Positions 21,131 through 30,739 of a stretch of DNA of 64,000 nt are shown here, piece by piece. The stretch is taken from the NCBI GenBank assembly GCA_964615765.1, contig CAZTQN010000012.1, positions 1-64,000 on the forward strand, written 5' to 3'. Both the position numbers and the translations under genes were made by a program. This DNA comes from CAZTQN01 sp964615765. GTDB lineage: Bacteria; Planctomycetota; Phycisphaerae; Phycisphaerales; UBA1924. The notes below the pieces were generated by a model. It made no database searches and was not told the DNA's origin. It saw only the letters and a list, made by a program, of their open reading frames with translations. Positions within the stretch are counted from its first letter, which is position 1; every line of letters begins with the position of its first letter.

Positions 21131-21354
21131 GGCGATGGACGCGGGAGTTGGGCAGCGGGAAGCGGCCGGGCGAAGGTTGCCTGGGGGAACTACGGGGTCC
21201 TCGCCAAAATGTTTGCACCTGTGTTTGACAATTTCAGGAATGACGTGGTCCCGGCCGGCCGACGTGGCATGTTTACCGCGTTGAGTCTGGGTCACCCGGC
21301 CCGTGTGTGGTGCGCGCGGCGGGGTGGGCGTTCGGGCCGGTGCAGGAAGAGGCC

Positions 21355-22293
21355 ATGCCGCGGTTTGGTCTGGGTGCTTTGGGAAAGGCGGCCGCGCGCG
21401 GGCGGCGTGCGCGCGGGGGACATGCCGCGCCGGGCGGGTTCACGCTCATCGAACTGCTGGTGGTCATCGCGATCATCGCGCTCTTGATCTCGATCGTGCT
21501 GCCGGCGCTGGCGCTGGCGCGGACGTCGGGGCGGCGGGTGGTGTGCGCGTCGAATCAGAAGCAGCTGGCGCTGTCGCTGCTCATCTACGAGTCGGACCTC
21601 AAGACGCTGCCCAACGTGTCGGTGTGGCTGGAGTGGACGGGCAGCGCGTGGACGTCGGGCGGCAACTTTGTCGAGCCGTACTTCATGCCCACGCAGGTGA
21701 TGGACCGGCTCATCGAGTACGGCGTGTCGCAGGAGAAGGGGTTCCGCTGTCCGGAGGCGGGGCCGAAGACGCTGCGCGGGACGGACGAGGTTGGCTGGGT
21801 AGCGCGGAACCAGAGCGCGTGGGGGGACCGGGCCCAGGCGATTGATTACAACATCACCGGCGGGATGACCGAGCCGTATTTCCCGCGGAGCCTGGCGAAC
21901 CCAAACGGCGGGACGACGACGTTCTCGCAGCAGGGCTCGATCGTGTATCGAAGCACGGCGACGAAGAACCGTCCGGCGCCGTACCTCATCGCGAAGGCGA
22001 ACGTGGACGACGTGATCGCGGCGGACATCAACCAGGTGCTGGTAGGCCCGGCGGCGGCGGCGTCGAACCACGGGAACGTGTACGACAGCAAGCAGGCGTT
22101 GACGCCGTCGAGCTTCGACGGGTCGGAGTTCCGGCGCGGGCTGACGGGGAGCAACCGGGCGCTGGTGGACGGGTCGGTGGCGTGGGTGCGTGCGGCGGAG
22201 ATGGGCCAGGGCGGGCCGGCGGGGATGGACCTGTCTCGCGCGAAGGCGACGACGGTGCAGGGCTTCCCGTTCGTGCTGTATTTCTGGTGGTGA
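21355..22293 (+). CDS. Type II secretion/type IV pilin-like (prepilin N-terminal) protein, DUF1559-like
   Basis: 312 residues. GGAAGAGG lies just before the ATG at 21355. A basic leader of 28 residues ends in G before FTLIELLVVIAIIALL, the class III prepilin processing site, with the conserved Glu at mature position 5. The rest is a planctomycete-type pseudopilin body with a near-terminal ALVDGSVAWVRA segment, as in the 'H-X9-DG' DUF1559 proteins. A prepilin peptidase should cut it at the inner membrane. It stands alone among dockerin genes with no gsp or pil machinery nearby, so its partner system lies elsewhere. Function is unknown; it may be a surface-displayed or minor pseudopilin. Confidence 0.85.
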   Translation: MPRFGLGALGKAAARGRRARGGHAAPGGFTLIELLVVIAIIALLISIVLPALALARTSGRRVVCASNQKQLALSLLIYESDLKTLPNVSVWLEWTGSAWTSGGNFVEPYFMPTQVMDRLIEYGVSQEKGFRCPEAGPKTLRGTDEVGWVARNQSAWGDRAQAIDYNITGGMTEPYFPRSLANPNGGTTTFSQQGSIVYRSTATKNRPAPYLIAKANVDDVIAADINQVLVGPAAAASNHGNVYDSKQALTPSSFDGSEFRRGLTGSNRALVDGSVAWVRAAEMGQGGPAGMDLSRAKATTVQGFPFVLYFWW

Positions 22294-22417
22294 GTTGCGC
22301 TCTTTGCGGGGCGTGTGGTTGTTGGGGCGGCGGGGAAGGACGTTGGCGCGGGGGTGTGGGGACGAGCGGGACGGGGCGTGCGCGTTGGACCGGATGGACA
22401 CACAGGAGAAGTGCGGT

Positions 22418-24484
22418 ATGTCGAAGCGAGCGATCAAGATGCTGGTAGCCGCGGCCGGTCTGGCGGCGGCGGGCGTGTGGACGGGCAGCGCCGCGGCGCA
22501 GGTGTACGTCGCGCCCGGGCTGCCGACGGCGATCACCGATACGCCGACGGTGCTGAGCACGCTGACGATCACGGGCGGGCCGTCGACGCTGACGGATCTG
22601 TCGCTGGTGCTGCGGCTGGATCACACGGCGCTGAACCATCTCGACATCGCGCTAGTGCGCGGATCGCGGTACCTGCACCTGTCGAGCGACAACGGGAGCT
22701 CGTCGGACAACCTGGGCAACATCCGCTTCCGCGACGGCGCGTTCCGGTCGGTGGCGATCTTGCCGACGACGGGGAATGTGGTCGGGGACTTCCGGCCCGA
22801 GGGCGGCCCGTTGGGGCTGTCGGGGGCGACGTTCAACCTGACGGGTCTGACGCGGACGGCGAGCTTCGCGGAACTGATCGCGGGCGACACGGCCGACGGG
22901 GACTGGACGCTGCTGGTGGATGATGACACGACGGGGCAGACGGGGACGCTGCTGTACTGGTCGCTGGAGTTCAACGGTGCGACGGACGGGACGGGTCCGG
23001 CGAACCTGGAATCGCCGCCGGCGTTCACGGGGGACTTCACGGGCACGCCGAACGTGCTGACGTTCGGGACGCCGGTGTCTGGGACGACCCGGTGGACGGG
23101 CTCTGCGGGCGCGCAGCCGGGGCTGACGGACGGGGCGGGCGAGGATCCGCTCACGCCGTATCTGGTGGCGCCGACGGGCTTCGATTTCCCGGGGACGGAG
23201 GTGGCGTATCGGTATGTGCATACGGGCGGGCCGATCGCGTTCCGGGCTGTGTCGTCGTCCGGCCTGGCGGCGGCGCTGGTGGTGACGGATTCGACGGGCC
23301 TGCCGGCGGGCGCGCTGGCGGTGGCGGCGGAGACGTTCACGGACACGGAGAGCCTGGCGTTCCAGAATCTGGCCGCCGGGACGTATTACGTGGTGGTTGA
23401 GAACCAGAGCAACACGGGCATCGGGTCGGACTTCACGCTCGATGCGGGCATCCCGCCGGCGAACGACGCGTGCGAGAACGCCGCGGTGCTGCCGATCGGG
23501 ACGCCGACGGCGTTCACGTCGGTGTTCTCGACGACGCCGACGTTCAACTCGAACTACTGCTCGCTGACGGCGGCCTCGCCGGACGTGTGGTTCACGCTGG
23601 TGCCGGCGCAGTCGGGCGTGGTGACGATCGCGGCGTGCGACGCGGACTTCGAGGTGTCGCTGTCGGCGTTCGACGCGTGCGACGGGGCGCCGACGCGGTG
23701 CGCCAGCACCGGGTGCGCGGCGACCGGTCGCGCGGAACTGCAGGTGTGCGTGACGGCGGGCGTGCCGGTGCTGATCCGCGTGGCGGGGTTGCTGGACGTG
23801 ACGGGCTCGGGGACGCTGACGGCGACGCTGGACACCAACTCGGGAACCTACGCCGCGCCGACCGGGACGGCCGAGCCGGAGGCGTGCCGGGGGGAACTGG
23901 ACGACACGGACGTTGTCAACGGCGGGTGCCAGACGAACTCGACGACGCCGCAGTACACGTCGATCGCGCCGGGCGAGACGTTCATCGGGACGCTGTCGAA
24001 CTCGATCGACTTCTCGGTGACGGACATCGACGAGTACGTCTTCACGCTGGCGGCGGAGACGACGGTGACGATCGAAGGGCAGACGGAGTTCGACGCGGGG
24101 ATCACGCTGCTGTCGGACGCCTTGGACTGCGGGGCCGCGGCGCCGATCGGGTCGACGGTGCGGACCGTCGGGCCGTGCCGCCCGGGGTTCCTGATCAGTG
24201 AGACGCTGCCGGCGGGGACGTACGCGATCAGCATCGCCCCGAGCGAGGTCGACAATCTCTGCACGGGCGACTCGCGCGGGAACGGGTACTGGGTGCGGTT
24301 GACGGCGGGGACGGCGTGCCCGGCCGACTTCAACGGCGTCGGCGGGCTGACGGTGCAGGACATCTTCGATTACCTCAGCGCGTACTTCTCCAACGACCCT
24401 CGGGCCGACTTCAACGGCGCGGGCGGGATCACCGTGCAGGACATCTTCGACTACCTGTCGGCGTACTTCGCGGGCTGCCCGTAA
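22418..24484 (+). CDS. Exported P-domain + PPC-like GC-dockerin protein ending Gly-Cys-Pro
   Basis: 688 residues. CAGGAG lies about 10 bases before the ATG at 22418. Signal site AAA before QV. Residues about 35-190 match the proprotein convertase P/Homo B domain: LTITGGPSTLTDLSLVLRLD near the start, then GDWTLLVDDDTTGQTGTLLYW and SLEFNG near the end. A PPC-like module (ANDACENAAVLPIGTPTAF) and further beta domains follow. The GC-dockerin (CPADFNGVGGLTVQD twice, nearly identical halves) ends YFAGCP: one Pro follows the Gly-Cys, the only such case here. No protease domain accompanies the P-domain, so it probably serves as a binding module. Confidence 0.83.
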   Translation: MSKRAIKMLVAAAGLAAAGVWTGSAAAQVYVAPGLPTAITDTPTVLSTLTITGGPSTLTDLSLVLRLDHTALNHLDIALVRGSRYLHLSSDNGSSSDNLGNIRFRDGAFRSVAILPTTGNVVGDFRPEGGPLGLSGATFNLTGLTRTASFAELIAGDTADGDWTLLVDDDTTGQTGTLLYWSLEFNGATDGTGPANLESPPAFTGDFTGTPNVLTFGTPVSGTTRWTGSAGAQPGLTDGAGEDPLTPYLVAPTGFDFPGTEVAYRYVHTGGPIAFRAVSSSGLAAALVVTDSTGLPAGALAVAAETFTDTESLAFQNLAAGTYYVVVENQSNTGIGSDFTLDAGIPPANDACENAAVLPIGTPTAFTSVFSTTPTFNSNYCSLTAASPDVWFTLVPAQSGVVTIAACDADFEVSLSAFDACDGAPTRCASTGCAATGRAELQVCVTAGVPVLIRVAGLLDVTGSGTLTATLDTNSGTYAAPTGTAEPEACRGELDDTDVVNGGCQTNSTTPQYTSIAPGETFIGTLSNSIDFSVTDIDEYVFTLAAETTVTIEGQTEFDAGITLLSDALDCGAAAPIGSTVRTVGPCRPGFLISETLPAGTYAISIAPSEVDNLCTGDSRGNGYWVRLTAGTACPADFNGVGGLTVQDIFDYLSAYFSNDPRADFNGAGGITVQDIFDYLSAYFAGCP

Positions 24485-24544
24485 GCCGCCGCGCGGGCGC
24501 GCTCTTGGGCGCGCCTCGGACTTTTGTGACCCACGCGACGGGGC

Positions 24545-24565
24545 GCCGGCAACACCGTTGCCGGC
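24545..24565. repeat. Short perfect inverted repeat
   Basis: GCCGGCAAC and GTTGCCGGC with loop ACC, 60 bases after the preceding stop. It has no T run and may act as an mRNA end structure or a weak terminator. Confidence 0.4.
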
Positions 24566-24712
24566 CCCCGCTCCGCGGGTTCGGGGCGGCTTTGCGACCG
24601 ACGTGAACAGTGCGGGAAAGGGCGGAAGCGGGGGCAATCGGTGGACGGGGCGCGGCGTGGGGTCTGCGTCGCTCGTGGATCACTTCGGGATCTTGGTACC
24701 AAGGAGCTGGCT

Positions 24713-26692
24713 GTGAGCGATCGCACGGTGATTCGGACGCTCGGTTGGTGTGTCGCGGCGTGCGCGGCGGTGGTCGTGGGCACGGCGGCGCGGGCGCAGC
24801 CCACGTCGTTCGTGAACCTCGGCTCGGTGACGCCGCCCGCAACGCCGTACGAGTTTGTGTACGTCGAGGCGGACGCGCTGGTGCCGTTCCAGAACCCGCC
24901 GCTGGCGTTGAGCGTGCGGTGGGCCCGGCTCGAGATCGGTGCGCCGATCACGGGCGAGACGTTCCTGGATATCGACGGGCGGAACTACAACCAGGTCCCG
25001 GTGACGTTTGCGCTCTATGACAACGCGGGGAACTTCATCGCGGCGGACGACACCGACGGGACGGTTCCGCCGGGGACGTGGCCCGCGCTGTCGTTCGGCG
25101 CGACGCGGGAGCGCGTGCCGTATGGGCCGGGGGCGGGGCAGGACGGCGGGCTGGGCGCGGGGGTGTACTGGTTCGCGATCGTGGCGGGGGCGCGGAGCGC
25201 GATCACGTTCGGGCCGAACTGGGGGATCTCGACGGCGTCGACACTGAATGTCGGGTTTGAAGAGGGCGAGTTGTTCCTGGAGATCGGCGTGAAGGTTGGG
25301 AACACGATCCCGCCGCCGGTGCCCGCGAACGACAACTGCGCCGGCGCGGTGACGATCGGAGATAACTCGGGCGGCGGATCGATCCCGGCGTGGACGGGGA
25401 CGAGCGTGGGCGCGAGTCTGGACGCGACGAGCTCGTGCTACTTCGCGGATACCGGCTTCACGTACAAGGACGTGTGGCTGCGGTATGTGCCGACGTTCAC
25501 CGGGTGGGTGACGATCAACGCGTCGCAGGTGGGGAGCGGGATCCCGCCGCTGCTGACGCGGTACGAGGGCGAGTGCGGCTCGGCGCAGGTGCGGTGCGCG
25601 GGCGGCGGGAGTTTTCTGTCGGCGGTGGGGACGCGGCTGACGTTCGAGGTGACGGCGGGGACGCCGGTGCTGATGAGCATGGCGGCGTGGGCGGGGGACT
25701 GGGGAACGCTGGCGCTGGACGTGCGCCCCGTGGGCCCGCCGTGCGACCTGGGCACGCCGGCGACGGCGGTCCCGGAGATCGAGGCGGCGTGCGGCGATGC
25801 GAGCAACGATGGGTGCGCGGGATCGACGCCGGGCTTCGACCTGATCCAGCTCGGCGAGACGGTGCGCGGGACGCTGTACAACACGCGGACGTTCCGCGAC
25901 ACCGACGTGTACCTGCTGCGCGTGCCGCAGGGCACGAACGTGCGCGTGACGGCGGCGGCGCAGTTGCCGTTCGACCTGGTCGTGCGCTCGGTCTCGGCGT
26001 CGACCGGGTGCCCGGCGACGCGGATCGTGAACGGATCGTCGCTGAGCTATCAGGACGTGTGCGATCCGATCACGCTCACGTTCACGGGCGGCGGCGAGTA
26101 CGCGATCACCATCGGGCACACGGCCCGCGACGACTTCTTCTGCGACAGCGGGTACACCGGGTACTGGCTGAGCGCCGTGGACACGGCGTGCGCGTACGCG
26201 GTGTTCTCGACGCAGCCGGCGGGCGTGGACGCGTGCCCGGGCGGCACGGCGACGTTCGCCGCACAGACCACCGGCCCCACGCCGAGCGGGCGCGGGTGGG
26301 AGTGGGAGCGCGTGACGGGCGGCGTGTCGGAGTGGCGTGCGGTGGTGAACGGGACGTTTGTCGACGCGGGCAGCGCGGCGGTCGTCTCCGGCGCGACGAC
26401 CGGCACGCTCGTGCTCACGGGCGTTGACGCGGCGGCGGCGGTGCGCTTCCGCGCCACGGCGCAGACCTGCGGCGCGGCGATCAGCCGCCCGGCGACGCTG
26501 CGATTGGGTGCCGGCGGCGCGTGTACCTGCCCGGCCGACTTCAACGGCGTGGGCGGGCTGAGCGTGCAGGACATCTTTGACTTCCTGACGGCGTGGTTCG
26601 AGAACGACCCGCGGGCGAACTTCAACGGGGCCGGCGGGGTGACGGTGCAGGATGTGTTCGACTATTTGGGGGCGTTCTTTCAGGGGTGCTGA
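24713..26692 (+). CDS. Exported PPC-like + Ig-like GC-dockerin protein
   Basis: 659 residues. The start is a GTG at 24713 with AAGGAG 6 bases upstream; an ATG at 24641 in the same frame has no such site and would bury the signal peptide. Site ARA before QP. Residues 30-190 are a beta domain I do not recognise, then a PPC-like module (ANDNCAGAVTIGDNSGGG to DVWLRYVP), a further one, and an Ig-like segment opening FSTQPAGVDACPGG. The GC-dockerin runs CPADFNGVG to FFQGC. It lies in a plus-strand row of dockerin genes, separated by 228 and 258 bases from its neighbours. Confidence 0.83.
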   Translation: MSDRTVIRTLGWCVAACAAVVVGTAARAQPTSFVNLGSVTPPATPYEFVYVEADALVPFQNPPLALSVRWARLEIGAPITGETFLDIDGRNYNQVPVTFALYDNAGNFIAADDTDGTVPPGTWPALSFGATRERVPYGPGAGQDGGLGAGVYWFAIVAGARSAITFGPNWGISTASTLNVGFEEGELFLEIGVKVGNTIPPPVPANDNCAGAVTIGDNSGGGSIPAWTGTSVGASLDATSSCYFADTGFTYKDVWLRYVPTFTGWVTINASQVGSGIPPLLTRYEGECGSAQVRCAGGGSFLSAVGTRLTFEVTAGTPVLMSMAAWAGDWGTLALDVRPVGPPCDLGTPATAVPEIEAACGDASNDGCAGSTPGFDLIQLGETVRGTLYNTRTFRDTDVYLLRVPQGTNVRVTAAAQLPFDLVVRSVSASTGCPATRIVNGSSLSYQDVCDPITLTFTGGGEYAITIGHTARDDFFCDSGYTGYWLSAVDTACAYAVFSTQPAGVDACPGGTATFAAQTTGPTPSGRGWEWERVTGGVSEWRAVVNGTFVDAGSAAVVSGATTGTLVLTGVDAAAAVRFRATAQTCGAAISRPATLRLGAGGACTCPADFNGVGGLSVQDIFDFLTAWFENDPRANFNGAGGVTVQDVFDYLGAFFQGC

Positions 26693-26721
26693 GTCAGTCG
26701 TGGGCGGGTGAGAGAGAACGG

Positions 26722-26788
26722 GTGCGCCGCGCAATCACTGGCGGGCGTCTGCTTCGCTTAGGGCGACGAAGATTGGTGCGCGGCGCAC
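26722..26788. repeat. Long inverted repeat with inner stem
   Basis: Arms GTGCGCCGCGC (26722-26732) and GCGCGGCGCAC (26778-26788) pair perfectly. Between them CTTCG and CGAAG can form an inner stem. It lies 30 bases after a stop and 160 before the next start, and could be a 3' end structure or a small structured RNA. Confidence 0.5.
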
Positions 26789-26950
26789 GCGACGAGTGCC
26801 GTGATGCGACCCGCTCGCGCAGTGCTCTCGCAATTCGAGGATGACGATCTCATTCCGACGCATCGCCGCATTTGCGGCCACCCTTATCTTGTTTCAATCG
26901 GCAACCTTTCCTTGAAGCGACTAGGATCGCTGCATTCAAGGAGTGCCCCG

Positions 26951-29584
26951 ATGCCGCGAATGTTTGTCGCCTTGTTCAGGTTGGTTTCGATGGTTACTTT
27001 GGCACTGGGTGGATCCTCGCCGGCGTGGGGTCAGTGCGATCCAGTGTGGCAGCCGTTCGACCCGAGCACAGCTGGGCTTCCCGGCATTTCCGGAACGGTC
27101 GCTGCGACTGCGACTTGGGACCCCGACGGCCCGGGCCCGCTGACTCCGAAGCTGGTGCTCGCCGGCAGCTTCAATCAGGCCGGCGGCGGCCCGGCTCAGA
27201 ATATTGTGGCATTTGACGAAGCAAATAGCCAGTGGCTTCCGATCGGGGCGGGGATCGCTCCAGTGACGGCGCTCGCCGTCCTGCCGAACGGAGAGTTGGT
27301 CGCGGCCAGCAGAACGACTGATTTTCTTGGGGCCGCTCTGGGAGTTGTTGTTCGCTGGAGCGGATCTGCCTGGTTGCCGCTTGGGGCAACTTTCAACGGT
27401 GAGGTACTGGCTCTGGCCGCGCTCCCCAACGGGCACTTGGTAGCGGGGGGTCGGTTCAGGACGGTCGGCGGAAACAGTGTCGAATACGTCGCGCAATGGG
27501 ATGGCTTAGTGTGGTCTGCGATGAGCTCCGGGATGAACAGTTTTGTCCACGCTCTGGCGGTGCTCCCGAGCGGAGAGGTGGTGGCGGGCGGCGAGTTCAC
27601 AAGTGCTGGCGGGGTGAACGCGAGTCGCGTGGCGCGCTGGAACGGCTCGGCGTGGTCCCGCTTGGGGTCCGGCGTGAGCGGAGGCGTGGACGCGATCGTG
27701 AAAAGGCTGGCGGTGCTGCCGAGCGGTGAACTGATCGCGGCAGGCAAGTTCACAAGCGCCAGTGCGATGACGGTTAACAATATCGCACGCTGGACCGGCC
27801 TTGCATGGTCCCCGCTTGGTTCGGGAATCACTCACCAGGGGAACGCCTTGGCGGTCCTGCCGAATGGTAATGTCGTTGCCGGAAGCAGCTCCGTTAACGC
27901 ATCGGGGAACATGGTCGTCAGCATTTCCAACTGGAATGGCTCTACGTGGTCGCCGCTGCAGGCCGTGACGGGAACCTTGAACTCTCTCGCCACTCTGCCC
28001 AGCGGTCAGGTGGTCGCGGCGGGCGATCTCCGGACAAATGACTTGAGTACCGGCGCCGCTCGCTGGAATGGCGAGGTCTGGATGCCCGTTGGACCTGGTC
28101 TCGTCGGCACACCGGCCGTTGTGAATGTCTTGGAGACGCTGCCGAGCGGTGACCTTATCGCGGGCGGAGGATTTCGCGGAATCAACGGCGCGAGCCCGAG
28201 CAACATCATTCGCTGGAATGGTTCGAGCTGGTCGCCCGTCGGCTCGGGGATGTCACTCGGTTTGTCAACCGGCTCGGTGAACGACATCGCGAGCTTGCCC
28301 AGCGGCGAGTTCGTTGCGGCGGGAGCCTTCACCATCGCCGGCGGAGTGAGCGCACAGAATATCGCGCGGTGGAATGGTTCGGTCTGGTCGATTCTCGGAT
28401 CAGGCTTGAACGGAACATCGAATGCACTGGCGGTATGGCCGAACGGCAATCTGGCGGTTGGAGGCCGTTTCTCGACCGCTGGCGGGGCGCTCGCGAGCAA
28501 CATCGCCCAGTGGAACGGCTCGGTTTGGTCTCGCTTGGGGTCGGGCACGAGTGGTGGTGGTGTGGGAACCGTGAACAGCCTTGTCACGCTGCCTAATGGC
28601 GACCTGATTGCCGGAGGTGGCTTCAACACTGCTGGCGGCATCGCCACCAATAACATTGCAAAGTGGAACGGCTCGGTCTGGTCCGCCCTGGGATCGGGCG
28701 TGAATGGAACGGTGTACGACCTGGCCGTTCTGCCGAACGGCGACCTGGTGGCGGCGAGCAGTACAGGAAGAGTCGCCCGATGGAACGGCTTGGCTTGGTT
28801 TCCACTCGGCACCGGCTTCGATAGTGGTGTCTTCGCCTTAGAGGTGCTGCCCAACGGTCACCTCATTGCGGGCGGGGGCATGATCAACGCCGGCGGTACC
28901 GCGGTAAACGGAATCGCGCGGTGGGACGGAACAACATGGTCACCTCTGGGATCAGGCATCGGTGGCACCCCCTCGGGCGCTGTCACTTCGCTGAAAGTCC
29001 TCCCGTCCGGCGACCTGGTCGTCGGTGGCAGCTTTACGACGGCGGGTGGGGTTGTGGCGCCTTCTATCGCGCGCTGGGGCCCGCCGCGGATCTTTGTGAC
29101 GGACCAGCCCGACGGCGTCACGCTCGATCAGGGCCAGACACTGGTGCTCGCGGCGCTGGTCAATCCGGGTCTAACAAACGTGAGCGTGCAGTGGCAGAGG
29201 AACGGCGTGAACATTACTGATGGCTTTGGTGGAGCATCGAGCGGCGGAGGCACGGTGATGCACGCGGCTGGAGCGCTGCCATCGCCAACCATCGGCGCTG
29301 AGGTCAGGCTGATCATCACCGGCGTGCAGCGGAGCGATGCGGGCATGTACACCGCCGTGTTCACGAATCCGTGCGGCAGCGTAACGTCAAACCCGGCGGC
29401 CGTGAACATCAATGGCCCTTGCCCGGGCGACTTCAATGGCGTCGGCGGGCTGACGGTGCAGGATATCTTCGATTTCCTGGCGGCCTATTTCTCAAACGAC
29501 CCGCGTGCCGATGTCAACAGCGTCGGCGGGATCACGGTGCAGGACATCTTCGACTTCCTGGCGCAGTACTTCCAAGGCTGCTGA
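26951..29584 (+). CDS. Very large exported propeller + Ig-like + GC-dockerin protein
   Basis: 877 residues from the ATG at 26951, with AAGGAG about 7 bases upstream; the frame is open to 26801. Signal site AWG before QC. About fourteen delta-60/Kelch-like repeats (LPSGEVVAGGEFTSAGGVNA type, each with ARWNGSAW and LGSG) may form two propellers. The Ig-like domain (VSVQWQRNG to SDAGMYTA) precedes a GC-dockerin (CPGDFNGVG to YFQGC). The opening QCDPVWQPFDPSTA matches the start of the 3140-5473 mature protein, so the two are paralogues on opposite strands. Codon use is less GC-rich than in the genes just upstream. A strong terminator follows. Confidence 0.86.
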   Translation: MPRMFVALFRLVSMVTLALGGSSPAWGQCDPVWQPFDPSTAGLPGISGTVAATATWDPDGPGPLTPKLVLAGSFNQAGGGPAQNIVAFDEANSQWLPIGAGIAPVTALAVLPNGELVAASRTTDFLGAALGVVVRWSGSAWLPLGATFNGEVLALAALPNGHLVAGGRFRTVGGNSVEYVAQWDGLVWSAMSSGMNSFVHALAVLPSGEVVAGGEFTSAGGVNASRVARWNGSAWSRLGSGVSGGVDAIVKRLAVLPSGELIAAGKFTSASAMTVNNIARWTGLAWSPLGSGITHQGNALAVLPNGNVVAGSSSVNASGNMVVSISNWNGSTWSPLQAVTGTLNSLATLPSGQVVAAGDLRTNDLSTGAARWNGEVWMPVGPGLVGTPAVVNVLETLPSGDLIAGGGFRGINGASPSNIIRWNGSSWSPVGSGMSLGLSTGSVNDIASLPSGEFVAAGAFTIAGGVSAQNIARWNGSVWSILGSGLNGTSNALAVWPNGNLAVGGRFSTAGGALASNIAQWNGSVWSRLGSGTSGGGVGTVNSLVTLPNGDLIAGGGFNTAGGIATNNIAKWNGSVWSALGSGVNGTVYDLAVLPNGDLVAASSTGRVARWNGLAWFPLGTGFDSGVFALEVLPNGHLIAGGGMINAGGTAVNGIARWDGTTWSPLGSGIGGTPSGAVTSLKVLPSGDLVVGGSFTTAGGVVAPSIARWGPPRIFVTDQPDGVTLDQGQTLVLAALVNPGLTNVSVQWQRNGVNITDGFGGASSGGGTVMHAAGALPSPTIGAEVRLIITGVQRSDAGMYTAVFTNPCGSVTSNPAAVNINGPCPGDFNGVGGLTVQDIFDFLAAYFSNDPRADVNSVGGITVQDIFDFLAQYFQGC

Positions 29585-29620
29585 GCCCCGCGTGCTTCTC
29601 GAGCTTGAGTGAAGCAAACA

Positions 29621-29653
29621 CCGAGGGGCTTCGGGCCCCTCGGCTTGGTTTTT
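29621..29653 (+). terminator. Rho-independent terminator of the 26951-29584 gene
   Basis: Stem CCGAGGGGC/GCCCCTCGG with a 5-base loop, followed by CTTGGTTTTT, 37 bases after the stop codon. Confidence 0.8.
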
Positions 29654-29682
29654 GCGGGGGTTTGCACAGAAGCGCGGGCATG

Positions 29683-29713
29683 AAAAAACACGGGAGCGCG
29701 TGTAGCGCTCCCG
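29683..29713 (-). terminator. Rho-independent terminator of the PEP-CTERM gene
   Basis: Read on the minus strand: stem CGGGAGCGC/GCGCTCCCG, loop of 5, then GTGTTTTTT. It faces the plus-strand terminator in this convergent gap. Confidence 0.8.
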
Positions 29714-29743
29714 CGTGTACGTTGGTGGAGATGAGATCCGCGA

Positions 29744-30430
29744 TCAGCGGCGGCGGCGGGCGGCGAGGAGGCCGAGGGCCGCGAGGGCGGTGGCGGCGCC
29801 GGGGGCGGGGATCAGCGGCCCGACGGTGAAGAGGAAGTCGCTGTCGGCGACGTGGGGGGCGTTGGGCCCGCCGTGGGTGAGCCAGCCCCAGCCGGAGATG
29901 CCGTTGAAGCCGCGGTGCCCGAGGTCGTTGTTCTCATCGCCGAGGCGGAAGGTGAAGTTGCCGTCGGACTTGTCGCGGAGGGCGATGGTGTCGCCGAGGG
30001 GCGTGAGGATGGAGCCAACGTTGACGCCATCGGTGATGGGGTCGACGAGGATGTCGTCGTCGCTGGGGGCGATGCCGACGCCGATGTTGTACGTGAAGGA
30101 GAAGGTGTAGAGCCCGTTGTAGACGTCGGTGTGGTAGACGGCGCCGGCGTCACGGCCGCCCCACGCGGAGCCGGCGATGGTGATCGTCGAGCCGGTGTAG
30201 GTGAGCAGGACGTTGGAGCGGGCGTCGTCGAAATCGAACGAGAAGACGTCGTGCCCGGTGGTGGCGTTGTACAGCTCGTCGAGCCGGAGGCCGTAGGGCG
30301 GCGGGTTCTGGTTGCCGTCGGGGTGGTTGCTCAGCCGGTAGGTGCCGGGGACCAGGATCTGGCCGGAGGCGACCGAGGCGGCGAGCCCGACCGCGGCGAG
30401 CGCGGCCAGAGACACAAAATTGGAACGCAT
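29744..30430 (-). CDS. Exported protein with PEP-CTERM-type sorting tail
   Basis: 228 residues. GGAGAGAGAG precedes the ATG at 30430. Signal site ASG before QI. The mature part is a beta-rich domain I do not recognise. The C-terminus has the tripartite PEP-CTERM-like anchor: PAPG, a short hydrophobic helix (ATALAALGLLAA) and RRRR. This is the signal expected to be handled by an exosortase, which is not in this window. It is thus a different sorting route from the GC-dockerin neighbours. Divergent from the 30740 gene, with its own terminator. Confidence 0.85.
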   Translation of the reverse strand: MRSNFVSLAALAAVGLAASVASGQILVPGTYRLSNHPDGNQNPPPYGLRLDELYNATTGHDVFSFDFDDARSNVLLTYTGSTITIAGSAWGGRDAGAVYHTDVYNGLYTFSFTYNIGVGIAPSDDDILVDPITDGVNVGSILTPLGDTIALRDKSDGNFTFRLGDENNDLGHRGFNGISGWGWLTHGGPNAPHVADSDFLFTVGPLIPAPGAATALAALGLLAARRRR

Positions 30431-30739
30431 GTTTCTCTCTCTCCTCATTGTGTGCGCTAGGTGCCGAAGGCACCCCACTTCAGGCTACCTCGAAACCCCT
30501 CGGACGTCGAGCCTTCTCTGACTTTCTGGTGCGCATTTACCAAAAATTGACACGGTTTTCCTGCGCTCAAGAGGCGCTAACCCGGTTACGTACGGGGGTT
30601 AACGGTGAGATTTCGGCATTCGTCTTTTTTGACAGGTTTGTCTCGAAAGCAACGCACGAAGGGGTGGCCGCGGGTTGCGGCGGGTCGCCCGAGCGGGCGG
30701 CGCGGGGGCGGGGTGCGTGGAGATCGGAAGGGGTTTGCC
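30431..30739. other. Divergent promoter region with operator-like half site
   Basis: 309 bases between divergent exported-protein genes. Besides the 30536 half site it has a short inverted pair TAACCC (30578) and GGGTTA (30596). No gene is supported. Confidence 0.45.
30536..30546. promoter_or_regulatory. Half site matching the 18562 palindrome
   Basis: TTTACCAAAAA is identical to 11 bases of the right arm of the 25-bp palindrome; TTTCTGGT just before it is a degraded left arm. It lies 105 bases before the PEP-CTERM gene and 194 before the dockerin gene. The role is inferred. Confidence 0.4.
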
